Of a DNA stretch of 64,000 bases, positions 56,462 to 64,000 are shown piece after piece. Under the pieces are notes generated by a model. The model searched no databases. It had not been told where the DNA came from and saw only the letters and a program-made list of their open reading frames with translations. Position 1 is the first letter of the stretch. Each line of letters begins with the position of its first letter. This stretch comes from Photorhabdus luminescens subsp. luminescens (GTDB lineage Bacteria; Pseudomonadota; Gammaproteobacteria; Enterobacterales; Enterobacteriaceae): assembly GCF_001083805.1 (NCBI RefSeq), contig NZ_JXSK01000013.1, forward strand, positions 1 to 64,000. The letters run 5' to 3'. Both the position numbers and the translations under genes were made by a program.

Positions 56462-57904
56462 TTATTTACCTCCCAGTAAATCTCTGGCCCCCCAATGAGG
56501 GAAATGACGACGAATCAACCGATTCAATTCCAGTTCAAATTCACTGAATTCTTTTGGCCCTTCATAAACATCTGTCTGAATTTCACGCACTAATCCCGCG
56601 CCAACAGTGACATTAGTCAGTCGATCGATCAAAATAATACCGCCAGTGTCGCTATTTTGCTGATAGCTATCGAGCATTAATGGCTCTTCAAAAGAAAACT
56701 CCACCGATCCGATGGCGTTCAATGGTAAATCAACGGCCACCCGCTGTGTCAGGTGAGTAATATCCACCTGGTACTGAATATTCTCAACTTTCCCACGGCT
56801 CTTTTTACCCGCCACTTTGATATCAAGATTCTGCCCCTGCACCAAAGGCTGTTCAGACATCCATACCACATCCACCAGCGCATGTCGGGTAACCCTCATC
56901 TCATCATCGGCAGAAATTAGGAGATCACCCCGGCTGATATCAATTTCATCTTTCAGCACCACCGTAATGGCTTCACCCGGAACAGCAAAATCCAAATCAC
57001 CATTGAAAGTCACGATCCGCTCCACCTGTGAGCAGATACCGGATGGCATGACTTTAATTTTCTGCCCCTTACGTAAAATCCCAGACGAAAGTGTGCCGCT
57101 GTAACCACGAAAGTCGAGATCAGGCCGACTAACATATTGTACCGGGAAACGTAGTAACTGCTCCGAGGCTTCCTTCTTTACATCAACTATTTCAAGGATA
57201 TCCAACAACGTTGGTCCTTCATACCAATACATATTGCGACTTCTAGTGACAATATTATCGCCATCAAGTGCAGAGATTGGGACAAAATGAACGGCCAAAT
57301 CTGTCGGCAATTGGGCAGCGAAATTCATATAATCCTGTTTGATCTGATGAAAAACTTCCTGACGATATTCCATCAGATCCATTTTATTCACTGCTACCAC
57401 CAAATGGCGAATGCCTAGCAATGTACTGATAAAACTGTGACGACGGGTCTGCTCCTGAACACCTTTACGCGCATCAATCAACAGAATAGAGAGATCACAC
57501 GTCGATGCACCCGTTGCCATATTACGGGTGTACTGCTCATGTCCCGGTGTATCAGCAATGATAAATTTGCGTTTTTCTGTTGAAAAATAACGATAAGCTA
57601 CATCAATAGTAATACCTTGCTCGCGCTCTGCGGCAAGACCATCCACCAATAAAGCCAGATCTAATTTTTCACCCTGAGTACCAATACGTTTACTGTCATT
57701 CTGCAATGTTGAAAGCTGATCTTCGTAGATCTGACGGGTATCATGTAACAAGCGTCCAATCAGAGTACTTTTGCCATCATCCACACTGCCGCATGTCAGG
57801 AAACGCAGTAATCCTTTCTCTTGTTGAGCACGCAGATAAGCTTCCACTCCGCCCTGTTGTTTAATTTGATGAGCAATGGCTTCATTCTGTGCAAGTGCTG
57901 ACAT
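56462..57904 (-). CDS. cysN: Sulfate adenylyltransferase GTPase subunit
   Basis: 480 residues with EF-Tu-like G motifs: [41 protein letters not shown] hydrolysis drives APS formation by CysD. Full length and adjacent to cysD (11-bp gap). Confidence 0.98.
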   Translation of the reverse strand: MSALAQNEAIAHQIKQQGGVEAYLRAQQEKGLLRFLTCGSVDDGKSTLIGRLLHDTRQIYEDQLSTLQNDSKRIGTQGEKLDLALLVDGLAAEREQGITIDVAYRYFSTEKRKFIIADTPGHEQYTRNMATGASTCDLSILLIDARKGVQEQTRRHSFISTLLGIRHLVVAVNKMDLMEYRQEVFHQIKQDYMNFAAQLPTDLAVHFVPISALDGDNIVTRSRNMYWYEGPTLLDILEIVDVKKEASEQLLRFPVQYVSRPDLDFRGYSGTLSSGILRKGQKIKVMPSGICSQVERIVTFNGDLDFAVPGEAITVVLKDEIDISRGDLLISADDEMRVTRHALVDVVWMSEQPLVQGQNLDIKVAGKKSRGKVENIQYQVDITHLTQRVAVDLPLNAIGSVEFSFEEPLMLDSYQQNSDTGGIILIDRLTNVTVGAGLVREIQTDVYEGPKEFSEFELELNRLIRRHFPHWGARDLLGGK

Positions 57905-57915
57905 GGTTGCTCTCC

Positions 57916-58824
57916 TTAGAAATAACCTTGACGTTTTTTCAGTTCCATAGAAGCCGATTGATCACTATCAATCAGCCGCCCTTGCCGCTCACTTGTCGTC
58001 GATATCAGCATCTCTTCAATAATTTCCGGCAATGTTTCAGCATCAGATTTCACTGCTCCCGTCAGCGGCCAACAACCGAGAGTACGGAAACGAACTTTAC
58101 GCTGGCTGATAACCTCACCCGGTTGCAGATCGATCCGATCATCATCAACCATAATCAGCGTACCCTCACGCTCCAATACCGGGCGTAATTTGGCAAAATA
58201 AAGAGGAACAATATCAATTTGCTCCAAATAGATATATTGCCAAACATCCAATTCAGTCCAATTAGACAGTGGGAATACGCGAATGCTTTCACCTTTGTTA
58301 ATCTGACCGTTGTAATTACGCCACAATTCAGGACGCTGGTTTTTAGGGTCCCAACGATGTGAGCGATCTCGGAAAGAATAGATCCGCTCCTTGGCCCGTG
58401 ATTTTTCTTCATCACGACGGGCGCCGCCGAAAGCAGCATCAAAACCATATTTATCCAGCGCCTGTTTTAACCCTTCCGTTTTCATGATGTCAGTGTGTTT
58501 GGCGCTACCATGCACAAATGGATTGATTCCCATTGCTTCCCCTTGCGGGTTGCGATACACCAATAGTTCAAAGCCGTAATTCTTCGCAGTACGATCACGA
58601 AACTCGTACATTTCGCGAAATTTCCATCCCGTGTCCACATGCAGCAAAGGAAATGGCAATGTTCCCGGATAGAACGCCTTGCGTGCAAGATGAAGCATGA
58701 CCGAAGAGTCTTTACCGATAGAGTAAAGCATCACCGGGTTTTCAAACTCGGCGGCCACTTCCCGTATAATATGAATACTTTCAGCTTCAAGTTGCTGCAA
58801 GTGTGTCAATCTTTTCTCATCCAT
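57916..58824 (-). CDS. cysD: Sulfate adenylyltransferase catalytic subunit
   Basis: 302 residues, PP-loop family with [18 protein letters not shown] and the typical C-terminus [11 protein letters not shown]. It makes APS from ATP and sulfate together with CysN. 9 bp after cysG, so siroheme synthesis and sulfate activation are co-expressed, probably under CysB. Confidence 0.98.
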   Translation of the reverse strand: MDEKRLTHLQQLEAESIHIIREVAAEFENPVMLYSIGKDSSVMLHLARKAFYPGTLPFPLLHVDTGWKFREMYEFRDRTAKNYGFELLVYRNPQGEAMGINPFVHGSAKHTDIMKTEGLKQALDKYGFDAAFGGARRDEEKSRAKERIYSFRDRSHRWDPKNQRPELWRNYNGQINKGESIRVFPLSNWTELDVWQYIYLEQIDIVPLYFAKLRPVLEREGTLIMVDDDRIDLQPGEVISQRKVRFRTLGCWPLTGAVKSDAETLPEIIEEMLISTTSERQGRLIDSDQSASMELKKRQGYF

Positions 58825-58833
58825 TACAACTCC

Positions 58834-60246
58834 TTATGCAAAATCGACTACTGCCGGACGGCTTATCTTGGCAATAGATTGCTGACCAAACCAAGCTATC
58901 TGATGGTGAAGTTGAGCCACCTCTCCCACCACCAATAAGGCCGGCGACGGTGCCTGTTGTGCTAACTGTTCCAGTTCAAGCAAAGTGCCGGTTAACACTT
59001 GCTGCTCTAGACGAGTACCACAACCAATGACGGCCACTGGTGTATCTTCCGCTCGCCCATGTAAAATTAATTGATGACTTATTAAGGCGGCTTTGACCGT
59101 CCCCATATAAATCACCAGAGTCTGATAACCTCTGGCTAAAGCCGGCCAATCCAGCTCATTACCCTTTTCTCGACAATGACCGGTAATAAAAGTGATACTC
59201 TGTGAGTGTTCCCGGTGAGTCAGAGGAATTCCCGCGTAAGCCGTCGCTCCGATGGCGGCAGTAATTCCCGGTACAACCTGAAAAGGAATGCCTGCTGACG
59301 CTGCAACCTGTAATTCCTCACCACCGCGGCCAAAGATAAAGGGATCACCGCCTTTAAGGCGAACCACTTTTTCCCCCCGTCTGGCAAATTTCACAATCAA
59401 TCGGTTAGTTTCCTCCTGAGAAACAGAGTGATTACCCGCTCTTTTGCCAACGCAAATTTTATCTGCATCACGGCGAACCAGATCCAGTACATCGCTGCTG
59501 ACCAAATGATCGTAAAGCACTACATCAGCCTGCTGAATAACTTGCAATCCCTTTAATGTCAGCAATCCCGGATCACCAGGCCCTGCCCCAACCAAAGCCA
59601 ATTCTCCCTGCGAATCAGACTGTTCCAGTTGTTGCTCAAGCTGCTTTTCCGCCTGTTGAATCTGACCGTTTGTAACTAACATAGCGAAACGACCATTGAA
59701 AGCCTGTTCCCAAAAAGAACGACGCTGGCGCATGGAAGTTAATCGCTGTTTTACTCGTTCACGCCACTTCCCGGCGATGTTCGCCATCATGCCAAGGCTG
59801 GAAGGCAGTAACGCTTCCAATTTCTCGCGGATTAAACGCGCTAATACCGGTGCTTTCCCCGCTGATGAAATCGCCACCAAAACCGGAGAACGGTCAATAA
59901 TTGATGGAAAAATAAATGAACAATGGGCTTGATCATCAACTACATTGACCAAAATACCGCGCTTATCAGCCTCAGAAAAAACCTGATGGTTTAGAATGCG
60001 ATCATCAGTCGCAGCAATGACCAAAAAGATGCCATCAAGATATTCAGGCTGGAATTCTCCCTTATACCATTCCAGCTCGCCAGCTTGATAACGCTGTTGT
60101 AATTCAGAGCGCAATTCAGGCGCTATAACCCGTAATAATGCACCTGCCCGTAGTAGTAGAGTCGCCTTACGCGCGGCCACCTCTCCACCACCGACAAGTA
60201 ATACAAGCCGCCCTTTCAGCTCAACAAATATCGGTAAGTAATCCAC
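58834..60246 (-). CDS. cysG: Siroheme synthase (methyltransferase, dehydrogenase, ferrochelatase)
   Basis: 470 residues. The N-terminal dehydrogenase/ferrochelatase half has [18 protein letters not shown] and [19 protein letters not shown]; the C-terminal SUMT half has [35 protein letters not shown] and [20 protein letters not shown]. It makes siroheme for sulfite and nitrite reductase. First gene of the cys unit; the prophage integrase lies 235 bp further, so its promoter region borders the insertion. Confidence 0.97.
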   Translation of the reverse strand: MDYLPIFVELKGRLVLLVGGGEVAARKATLLLRAGALLRVIAPELRSELQQRYQAGELEWYKGEFQPEYLDGIFLVIAATDDRILNHQVFSEADKRGILVNVVDDQAHCSFIFPSIIDRSPVLVAISSAGKAPVLARLIREKLEALLPSSLGMMANIAGKWRERVKQRLTSMRQRRSFWEQAFNGRFAMLVTNGQIQQAEKQLEQQLEQSDSQGELALVGAGPGDPGLLTLKGLQVIQQADVVLYDHLVSSDVLDLVRRDADKICVGKRAGNHSVSQEETNRLIVKFARRGEKVVRLKGGDPFIFGRGGEELQVAASAGIPFQVVPGITAAIGATAYAGIPLTHREHSQSITFITGHCREKGNELDWPALARGYQTLVIYMGTVKAALISHQLILHGRAEDTPVAVIGCGTRLEQQVLTGTLLELEQLAQQAPSPALLVVGEVAQLHHQIAWFGQQSIAKISRPAVVDFA

Positions 60247-60481
60247 AATTGCCCTTGATATCCAGTGAAATATTTATAAGTACTGAAACTGTTTCGAATG
60301 AATATATGAGTCGGTGGTAAAGTTATAAAATGACAAAATGGAATTAATTGTTCTGTAATGGAATATAGCCAGCCACTCCGCATCAGTGCTCACGCGGGCT
60401 AGCGAAAGTAAACACGAATTACAGATCCTTAATAATCTTAATAAATCCGAGTATTTTGGGCAAAATGTGGATCACTTACCG

Positions 60482-61474
60482 CTAGTTAAATGAGTTTTCT
60501 AATGGATTCAAGCGTACCGCATCATTCAAATAATCGGGGGAAAAATGCGCGTAAATCATAGTTTGCACAATTGAAGCGTGTCCGAGTATTTTTTGTAAAG
60601 TTAGTATGTTTCCCCCATTCATCATAAAGTGGCTTGCGAATGTGTGACGTAGTACATGCGTTGCTTGTCCTTTTGGTAGATTTGGAATCATTGACTTAAG
60701 TAAGAGCCGAACATATGAGTAATTCACATCGGGAAATAATTGTCGGTTCTTATGTTGCGAAATTTCATCATAAAGTGATTTAGAGATAGGAACCGTTCTG
60801 TTCTTGCCGTTTTTTGTATCTACGAAAGTAACTTTGTGCTTTATTACCCCTTCCCTAGTCAAATATGCCGCTTCATTCCATCGGGCCCCAGTAGCTAAGC
60901 ACAATCTTGCAACTTTTAAGTTGTCACCAGCCAGCGCGGACAGAAAATCTGCAATCTGTTCCAGACTGAGAAAAGCCATCTCAGCTTGGCTTTTCTTTAG
61001 CTGCTCAATTCCTTTTAATGGATGAATACCATGATATTTATCCAATTTGATTAACGTCGTGAAAACCCCACTGAGCAACATTTGCTTTTTGTTAATCGTT
61101 GCTGGTTTTATACCTGCTAGTAGCTTCTCTGCCCTGTAATCTGCAAATGTACTTTTCGTCATTTTCAGTACTGGCGGATTTTCCATATCACGCGCCATAT
61201 TCAACAAATTCTGTTTGGATTCCTTACCTGTTTTTAAAGATTGCCCCTTGTACTTCCACCACAGATCAATTAACTCAATGAGAGTCCGGCGATCCGTTGG
61301 TTTATTTAACCAGTCTTTATCGTTTTGGGTAGCGATTACCCATCGTTCATACTGCTGCGCTTCGGACTTTGTACTAAAGCGCTTGCGAATACGCTTGCCT
61401 TTACGCCCTTGCGGGCGAACATCAACAAGGTACTGCCCGCTATCTAATTTTGATACACTCACAATCAGCAACAC
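60482..61474 (-). CDS. int: P2-like prophage tyrosine integrase
   Basis: 330 residues. The catalytic set is visible: Arg in LATGARWNEAAYL, HVLRHTFASHF (His-x-x-Arg), a later His in LGHASIVQTM and the tyrosine in IYAHFSPDYL. An N-terminal arm-type DNA-binding region precedes a SAM-like core-binding domain. It points toward cysG, so attL should lie in 60247-60481. The C-type repressors beyond it place it in the P2/186 group. Confidence 0.93.
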   Translation of the reverse strand: MLLIVSVSKLDSGQYLVDVRPQGRKGKRIRKRFSTKSEAQQYERWVIATQNDKDWLNKPTDRRTLIELIDLWWKYKGQSLKTGKESKQNLLNMARDMENPPVLKMTKSTFADYRAEKLLAGIKPATINKKQMLLSGVFTTLIKLDKYHGIHPLKGIEQLKKSQAEMAFLSLEQIADFLSALAGDNLKVARLCLATGARWNEAAYLTREGVIKHKVTFVDTKNGKNRTVPISKSLYDEISQHKNRQLFPDVNYSYVRLLLKSMIPNLPKGQATHVLRHTFASHFMMNGGNILTLQKILGHASIVQTMIYAHFSPDYLNDAVRLNPLENSFN

Positions 61475-61557
61475 CTACAAGATAATCAGTACCAACTAAT
61501 GAGGGCACAGCTAAGTTTATATGGCGCACCCTTAATGCGTGTATATTTTATATACGG

Positions 61558-61760
61558 CTAACCAACTTTCTGGCCGCTTTGGTTGTCGGATATGTCGTCG
61601 CACCTATCATGGGAGAGGGCTGGAGATATCTGTCCCGCCGCTTTCGACGTCTTATCTGTCATTAACCACAATGTGTACTTTTCAAATTGTGGATTTTGCG
61701 TAATTTTCGCCAATGCATTTGCTCCGGGTTCAAAATTTAGCTTGGCTTAACCCCTCTGCA
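61558..61760 (-). pseudogene. Third, truncated copy of the P2 C-type repressor
   Basis: A minus-strand frame with no start reads NALAKITQNPQFEKYTLWLM, then TDKTSKAAGQISPALSHD and ends SGQKVG, clearly like the C-terminal half of the two repressors upstream. The helix-turn-helix half is missing apart from a trace (AEGLSQAKF) before a stop, so an internal deletion plus frame loss has occurred. Confidence 0.75.
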
Positions 61761-62055
61761 ACCCTAATTGCTTTGATTCAAAACCATTAGGGGAAAGAAC
61801 GGGGGATATTTGCCCTGACATTTCTAAAGTTTTATTACTCATTAGCCACATCGTGTATTTTTCAAATCTGGGATGATGAGTGACTTTACCAATAGTTGAT
61901 AAACCAGCCTCTTTATGTCCCGTTTCATAATTTTTTACAGTACTCAAACCCACCCCCAGTTCTTTTGCAAATGCGACTTGCGTTAGCCCCTCTGCTTTTC
62001 TGATAAGTCTAAGTTTTTCTGCATAACTGCTTGACAAGGTTTCCACTTGATTCAT
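61747..62055 (-). CDS. P2 C-type phage repressor, second copy
   Basis: 102 residues. N-terminal helix-turn-helix GLTQVAFAKELGVGLSTVKN; C-terminal RFEKYTMWLMSNKT ... GQISPVLSPNG, the hallmark of P2 C repressors (FTKYTLWFMTNQ ... GQIAPALA). Nearly identical in DNA to the copy at 62173-62484 but with a different last 10 residues (FESKQLGLQRG), where it has fused into the deleted third copy. Start ATG. Confidence 0.85.
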   Translation of the reverse strand: MNQVETLSSSYAEKLRLIRKAEGLTQVAFAKELGVGLSTVKNYETGHKEAGLSTIGKVTHHPRFEKYTMWLMSNKTLEMSGQISPVLSPNGFESKQLGLQRG

Positions 62056-62172
62056 TGACTGATAATCACCATCACAAATATTTTCATTAATGAACTCCTT
62101 AAGTTATAAGCTAAGGGAAACGTTCAGCGCAAATCCCACCACGCCCCCAACGTATGTATATGTTATATATAG

Positions 62173-62484
62173 TTAACCAACCTTCTGGCCGCTTCGGCTG
62201 TTGTATGTGTCGTCGTCGGGCCCATCAGGGGAGAGAGCGGGGGATATCTGCCCCGCCATTTCTAAAGTTTTATTACTCATTAGCCACATTGTGTATTTTT
62301 CAAATCTGGGGTGATTCGTGATTTTATCAATAATTGATAAACCAGCCTCTCTACGCCCCGTTTCATAATTTTTTACAGTACTCAAACCCACTCCCAGTTC
62401 TTTTGCAAATGCGACTTGCGTTAGCCCCTCTGCTTTTCTGATGAGTTTAAGTTTTTTTGCATAACTGCTTGACAAGGTTTGCAC
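62173..62484 (-). CDS. P2 C-type phage repressor, first copy
   Basis: 103 residues, GTG start at 62484. Same domains as the second copy, with a C-terminus ending SRSGQKVG like the truncated third copy, so this is probably the parental form. It is divergent from the Cox-like gene, with a 20-bp palindromic operator between them; it should keep the prophage silent by repressing the early promoter. The tandem duplication includes flanking sequence (GTATATAcTT-like segments near 61540 and 62160). Confidence 0.88.
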   Translation of the reverse strand: MQTLSSSYAKKLKLIRKAEGLTQVAFAKELGVGLSTVKNYETGRREAGLSIIDKITNHPRFEKYTMWLMSNKTLEMAGQISPALSPDGPDDDTYNSRSGQKVG

Positions 62485-62508
62485 TTGAAGACTATCCTCA
62501 CATTATTG

Positions 62509-62528
62509 AGGACTTCAATTGAAGTCCT
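62509..62528. promoter_or_regulatory. 20-bp perfect palindrome, candidate C/Cox operator
   Basis: AGGACTTCAATTGAAGTCCT, perfectly symmetric, centred between the divergent repressor and the Cox-like gene. P2-type C repressors bind short repeats in this position to switch between lysogenic and early transcription. Confidence 0.8.
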
Positions 62529-62583
62529 TTGAATCCGGTTAAATCCGAACGAAATTCAGATAAAGATTTGGGAAGAATAAACC

Positions 62584-62844
62584 ATGTCAGTTAAAAGGCC
62601 CAAGCCTCTCGTGATAAAAATGCCCGATTGCCCTGTTGTTTTCTGTCTGCCATACCCAAAGCTAACGCTTTCAGCATATGCAGAGGTCACAGGTCAAACG
62701 GTCAGAACCGTCCAGCAACAAGCCAATGAGCAAAAATTGATATTGACAAAGAAAAAGAAAGGCAGAGAACGTGAAGTAAATATGGTTTATGAGTTCCTTG
62801 AAGCTTATGAAGAAGCTCAGGAAGCGCTCCGCATGAAGTTTTAA
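62584..62844 (+). CDS. Phage Cox/Apl-like or early regulator protein
   Basis: 86 residues. A helix-turn-helix-like segment LTLSAYAEVTGQTVRTVQQQ is followed by a basic stretch (TKKKKGREREV). First rightward gene after the repressor operator, the position of cox in P2 and apl in 186, which control excision and the lysogeny switch. Family identity inferred from position and the HTH-like core. Confidence 0.65.
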   Translation: MSVKRPKPLVIKMPDCPVVFCLPYPKLTLSAYAEVTGQTVRTVQQQANEQKLILTKKKKGREREVNMVYEFLEAYEEAQEALRMKF

Positions 62845-62861
62845 AAATAGCTGAGGTGATA

Positions 62862-63068
62862 ATGATAAATCACACCAATCTCATTCTAAAACCAGTCAGC
62901 AATCATACAGAAACCTACGGCGCTTTTGCAATTCGCCGGTTGCCGAGAAACAAAATCAATACAACCACTCGCTACCAGATCAGCGACGGCGAGTATTCAT
63001 ATGGCAAGTTTGATTCAAAAGAACAAGCAATGAGTCAGGTCAGACAGTTATATAGGAGCAGACAGTGA
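62862..63068 (+). CDS. Small phage early protein, hypothetical
   Basis: About 68 residues (INHTNLILKPVSNHTETYGA ... SKEQAMSQVRQLYRSRQ). The ATG at 62862 has a GAGG site 5 bp upstream and is preferred to the GTG at 62856. No family recognised. It overlaps the next frame by 4 bp, so it lies in the early operon. Confidence 0.6.
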   Translation: MINHTNLILKPVSNHTETYGAFAIRRLPRNKINTTTRYQISDGEYSYGKFDSKEQAMSQVRQLYRSRQ

Positions 63069-63259
63069 ATAGCGTATATAAAACAAAATATAAAGTAGGG
63101 GATACCGTTATTCATGGTACCCGCCTTGCTTACTCGGCTTACGGTCAAATAGTTAATATCAATGCGTATGATTTTCTTGAGCAGCTCCCTGCAACAGTTC
63201 GGCGCGTTGAATATAGCCTTGAAGAAACTTCACCGTGTCTTTTGCTTGCTCAAGAGTAA
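63065..63259 (+). CDS. Small phage early protein, hypothetical, 3' part antisense to another gene
   Basis: 64 residues from a GTG overlapping the previous stop. The first half (KYKVGDTVIHGTRLAYSAYG) reads like a small beta-barrel protein; the second half is exactly opposite a coherent minus-strand frame ending at 63159 and may be a read-through tail made when that segment was inserted. Confidence 0.45.
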   Translation: MNSVYKTKYKVGDTVIHGTRLAYSAYGQIVNINAYDFLEQLPATVRRVEYSLEETSPCLLLAQE

Positions 63260-63397
63260 GCCCGGTAAATAGCTGACCGTCTTTAGGTAGTTTATGTGGT
63301 GGTTTGAGGCGATGTGGAACCGGAGGCAAGCCAGATGATTTGCTTCGATGTATTCCAGTTCGGCGGGGATATAAATAGGTACTTCTTTTTTAGACAT
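63159..63397 (-). pseudogene. Small minus-strand gene broken by one frameshift
   Basis: ATG at 63397 behind an AAGGTAAG ribosome site: MSKKEVPIYIPAELEYIEAN. A 1-bp shift near 63320 continues coherently as VPHRLKPPHKLPKDGQLFTG, LTLEQAKDTVKFLQGY, IQRAELLQGAAQENHTH and a stop at 63159. About 79 residues in all. No family named. The good start and coherent second half argue that this was a real gene, probably inserted against the phage operon's direction. Confidence 0.5.
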
Positions 63398-63511
63398 TTT
63401 GCTTACCTTTTTGGTCGTATGGACGCACCAGAATACCATGTGCCAGATATGGATAAAACCAAGCAACATTTGATCAATACTTGAGAATAGTTTGATTGTA
63501 TGAGGTGAAAA

Positions 63512-63733
63512 ATGGAATGTTTAATGTTTCAGCATAACAAAAAAACTATTTTAGTGATTGAAAGTGATATTGCTTACAGTTATCCGGTTTCATCATTAAG
63601 TTGTTTATGTATAGTCATGAATAATGGAAAGAAATATAACGCTACCAATGTTGTATCGGTATCCCTTGAAAACATTAATGGCGAACTCTTGTTAACAGAA
63701 CAATGTTATCAACAAAGTCAGGTAATTATATAG
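63512..63733 (+). CDS. Small phage protein, hypothetical
   Basis: 73 residues (FQHNKKTILVIESDIAYSY ... NGELLLTEQCYQQ). A TGAGGTG site lies upstream of the ATG at 63512. No recognised family; same direction and spacing as the other early genes. Confidence 0.6.
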   Translation: MECLMFQHNKKTILVIESDIAYSYPVSSLSCLCIVMNNGKKYNATNVVSVSLENINGELLLTEQCYQQSQVII

Positions 63734-63744
63734 GAGTAGAGAAC

Positions 63745-63987
63745 ATGCAACGTCTAACAACTGATTCTGGATTACCAAATTTAAAATTATTATCACATAT
63801 TGAACGCGCCGATCTTCATTTAACAATCGTGCGTCGAATAACAGATGTCCTGCAATATGCGGGAGACGAAACCCCGCTGTCTCTTTCTGACGTGATAGCA
63901 ATCTTTGAATCATTCATGAAGATTAGCACCGGTGAAAATTACGAACTGAGATTGTTAAATAGAGGATTAAGCAATGTCACAAAATAA
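63745..63987 (+). CDS. Small phage early protein, hypothetical
   Basis: 80 residues from the ATG at 63745, with a TAGGAGTAG ribosome site; the frame to 63703 is rejected. Helical, acidic (TIVRRITDVLQYAG; LSDVIAIFESFMKI). No recognised family. It overlaps the start of the next gene by 14 bp. Confidence 0.6.
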   Translation: MQRLTTDSGLPNLKLLSHIERADLHLTIVRRITDVLQYAGDETPLSLSDVIAIFESFMKISTGENYELRLLNRGLSNVTK

Positions 63988-64000
63988 AAAACACGTACAC
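63974..64000 (+). CDS. 5' end of a further phage gene (partial)
   Basis: ATG at 63974 with AGAGGATT upstream; nine codons (MSQNKKHVH) before the window ends. Likely the next early gene of the P2-like prophage. Nothing more can be said. Confidence 0.4.

Noticed and set aside
60247-60481. Attachment site of the P2-like prophage
   Set aside because: It should be here, but the right end is outside the window, so no repeat can be matched and no coordinates are supported.
1-64000. tRNA or rRNA genes
   Set aside because: No cloverleaf or rRNA segment was recognised on either strand by eye; a covariance-model scan would settle it.

Overview
The window reads as a chromosomal segment of a Photorhabdus-type member of the Morganellaceae (Enterobacterales). 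The evidence is a core block in the order mutS-miaE-rpoS-nlpD-pcm-surE-truD-ispF-ispD-ftsB-cysC-cysN-cysD-cysG, an ERIC element of exactly 127 bp, and five tandem genes for seven-bladed PLL-type lectins, a family known from Photorhabdus. Genus-level assignment is inference from gene content; no search was run.

Layout. (1) 44-17167 (+): a specialised-metabolite cluster that uses stand-alone proteins instead of NRPS/PKS modules. It holds an acyl carrier protein, three thiolase-fold KAS III-like proteins, an acyl-CoA dehydrogenase split by a frameshift, two adenylate-forming ligases, an alpha/beta hydrolase, a transglutaminase-fold protein and a PLP decarboxylase, plus MATE and RND exporters. 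The cluster probably continues upstream of base 1. (2) 17.2-25.9 kb: an IS1-family transposase remnant, a degenerate 13-repeat type I-E CRISPR array, and a complete type I-E interference operon (cas3, casA-E, minus strand) with no cas1 or cas2. (3) 26.2-29.7 kb: a decayed winged-helix gene beside an operator cluster, then a retron with a recognisable msr/msd region, a reverse transcriptase, and an ATPase-TOPRIM (OLD-like) effector broken by three frameshifts. (4) 30.1-35.8 kb: one orphan gene, then a Fur-box-preceded FecI/FecR/TonB-receptor signalling unit. (5) 36.3-44.1 kb: five lectin genes, each followed by a conserved hairpin, three with a conserved long leader. (6) 44.3-45.3 kb: the ERIC element, a gene fragment and a decayed ORF. 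(7) 45.3-60.2 kb: the conserved core. (8) 60.5 kb to the end: the left end of a P2-like prophage (integrase, tandem C-type repressors, Cox-like and small early genes).

How it fits together. The accessory part looks like stacked islands at the mutS-rpoS side of the chromosome: chemistry and export, two anti-phage systems that both show decay, an iron-responsive receptor, and a lectin family still being reshaped by recombination. An imperfect ~130-bp direct repeat links 26.25 kb to the mutS upstream region at 45.2 kb and may mark the edges of the retron-fec-lectin island. The most novel candidate is the 17-kb metabolite cluster. Its parts match known logic for carrier-protein-bound amino acids (CloN/Plt-like loading and oxidation, BtrK-like decarboxylation, AdmF-like amide formation), but I do not recognise the combination as a described pathway.

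Several frameshifts fall at or near short A, T or AT runs. They could be real decay, programmed or phase-variable events, or sequencing errors, and the reads should be checked before the genes are called dead.
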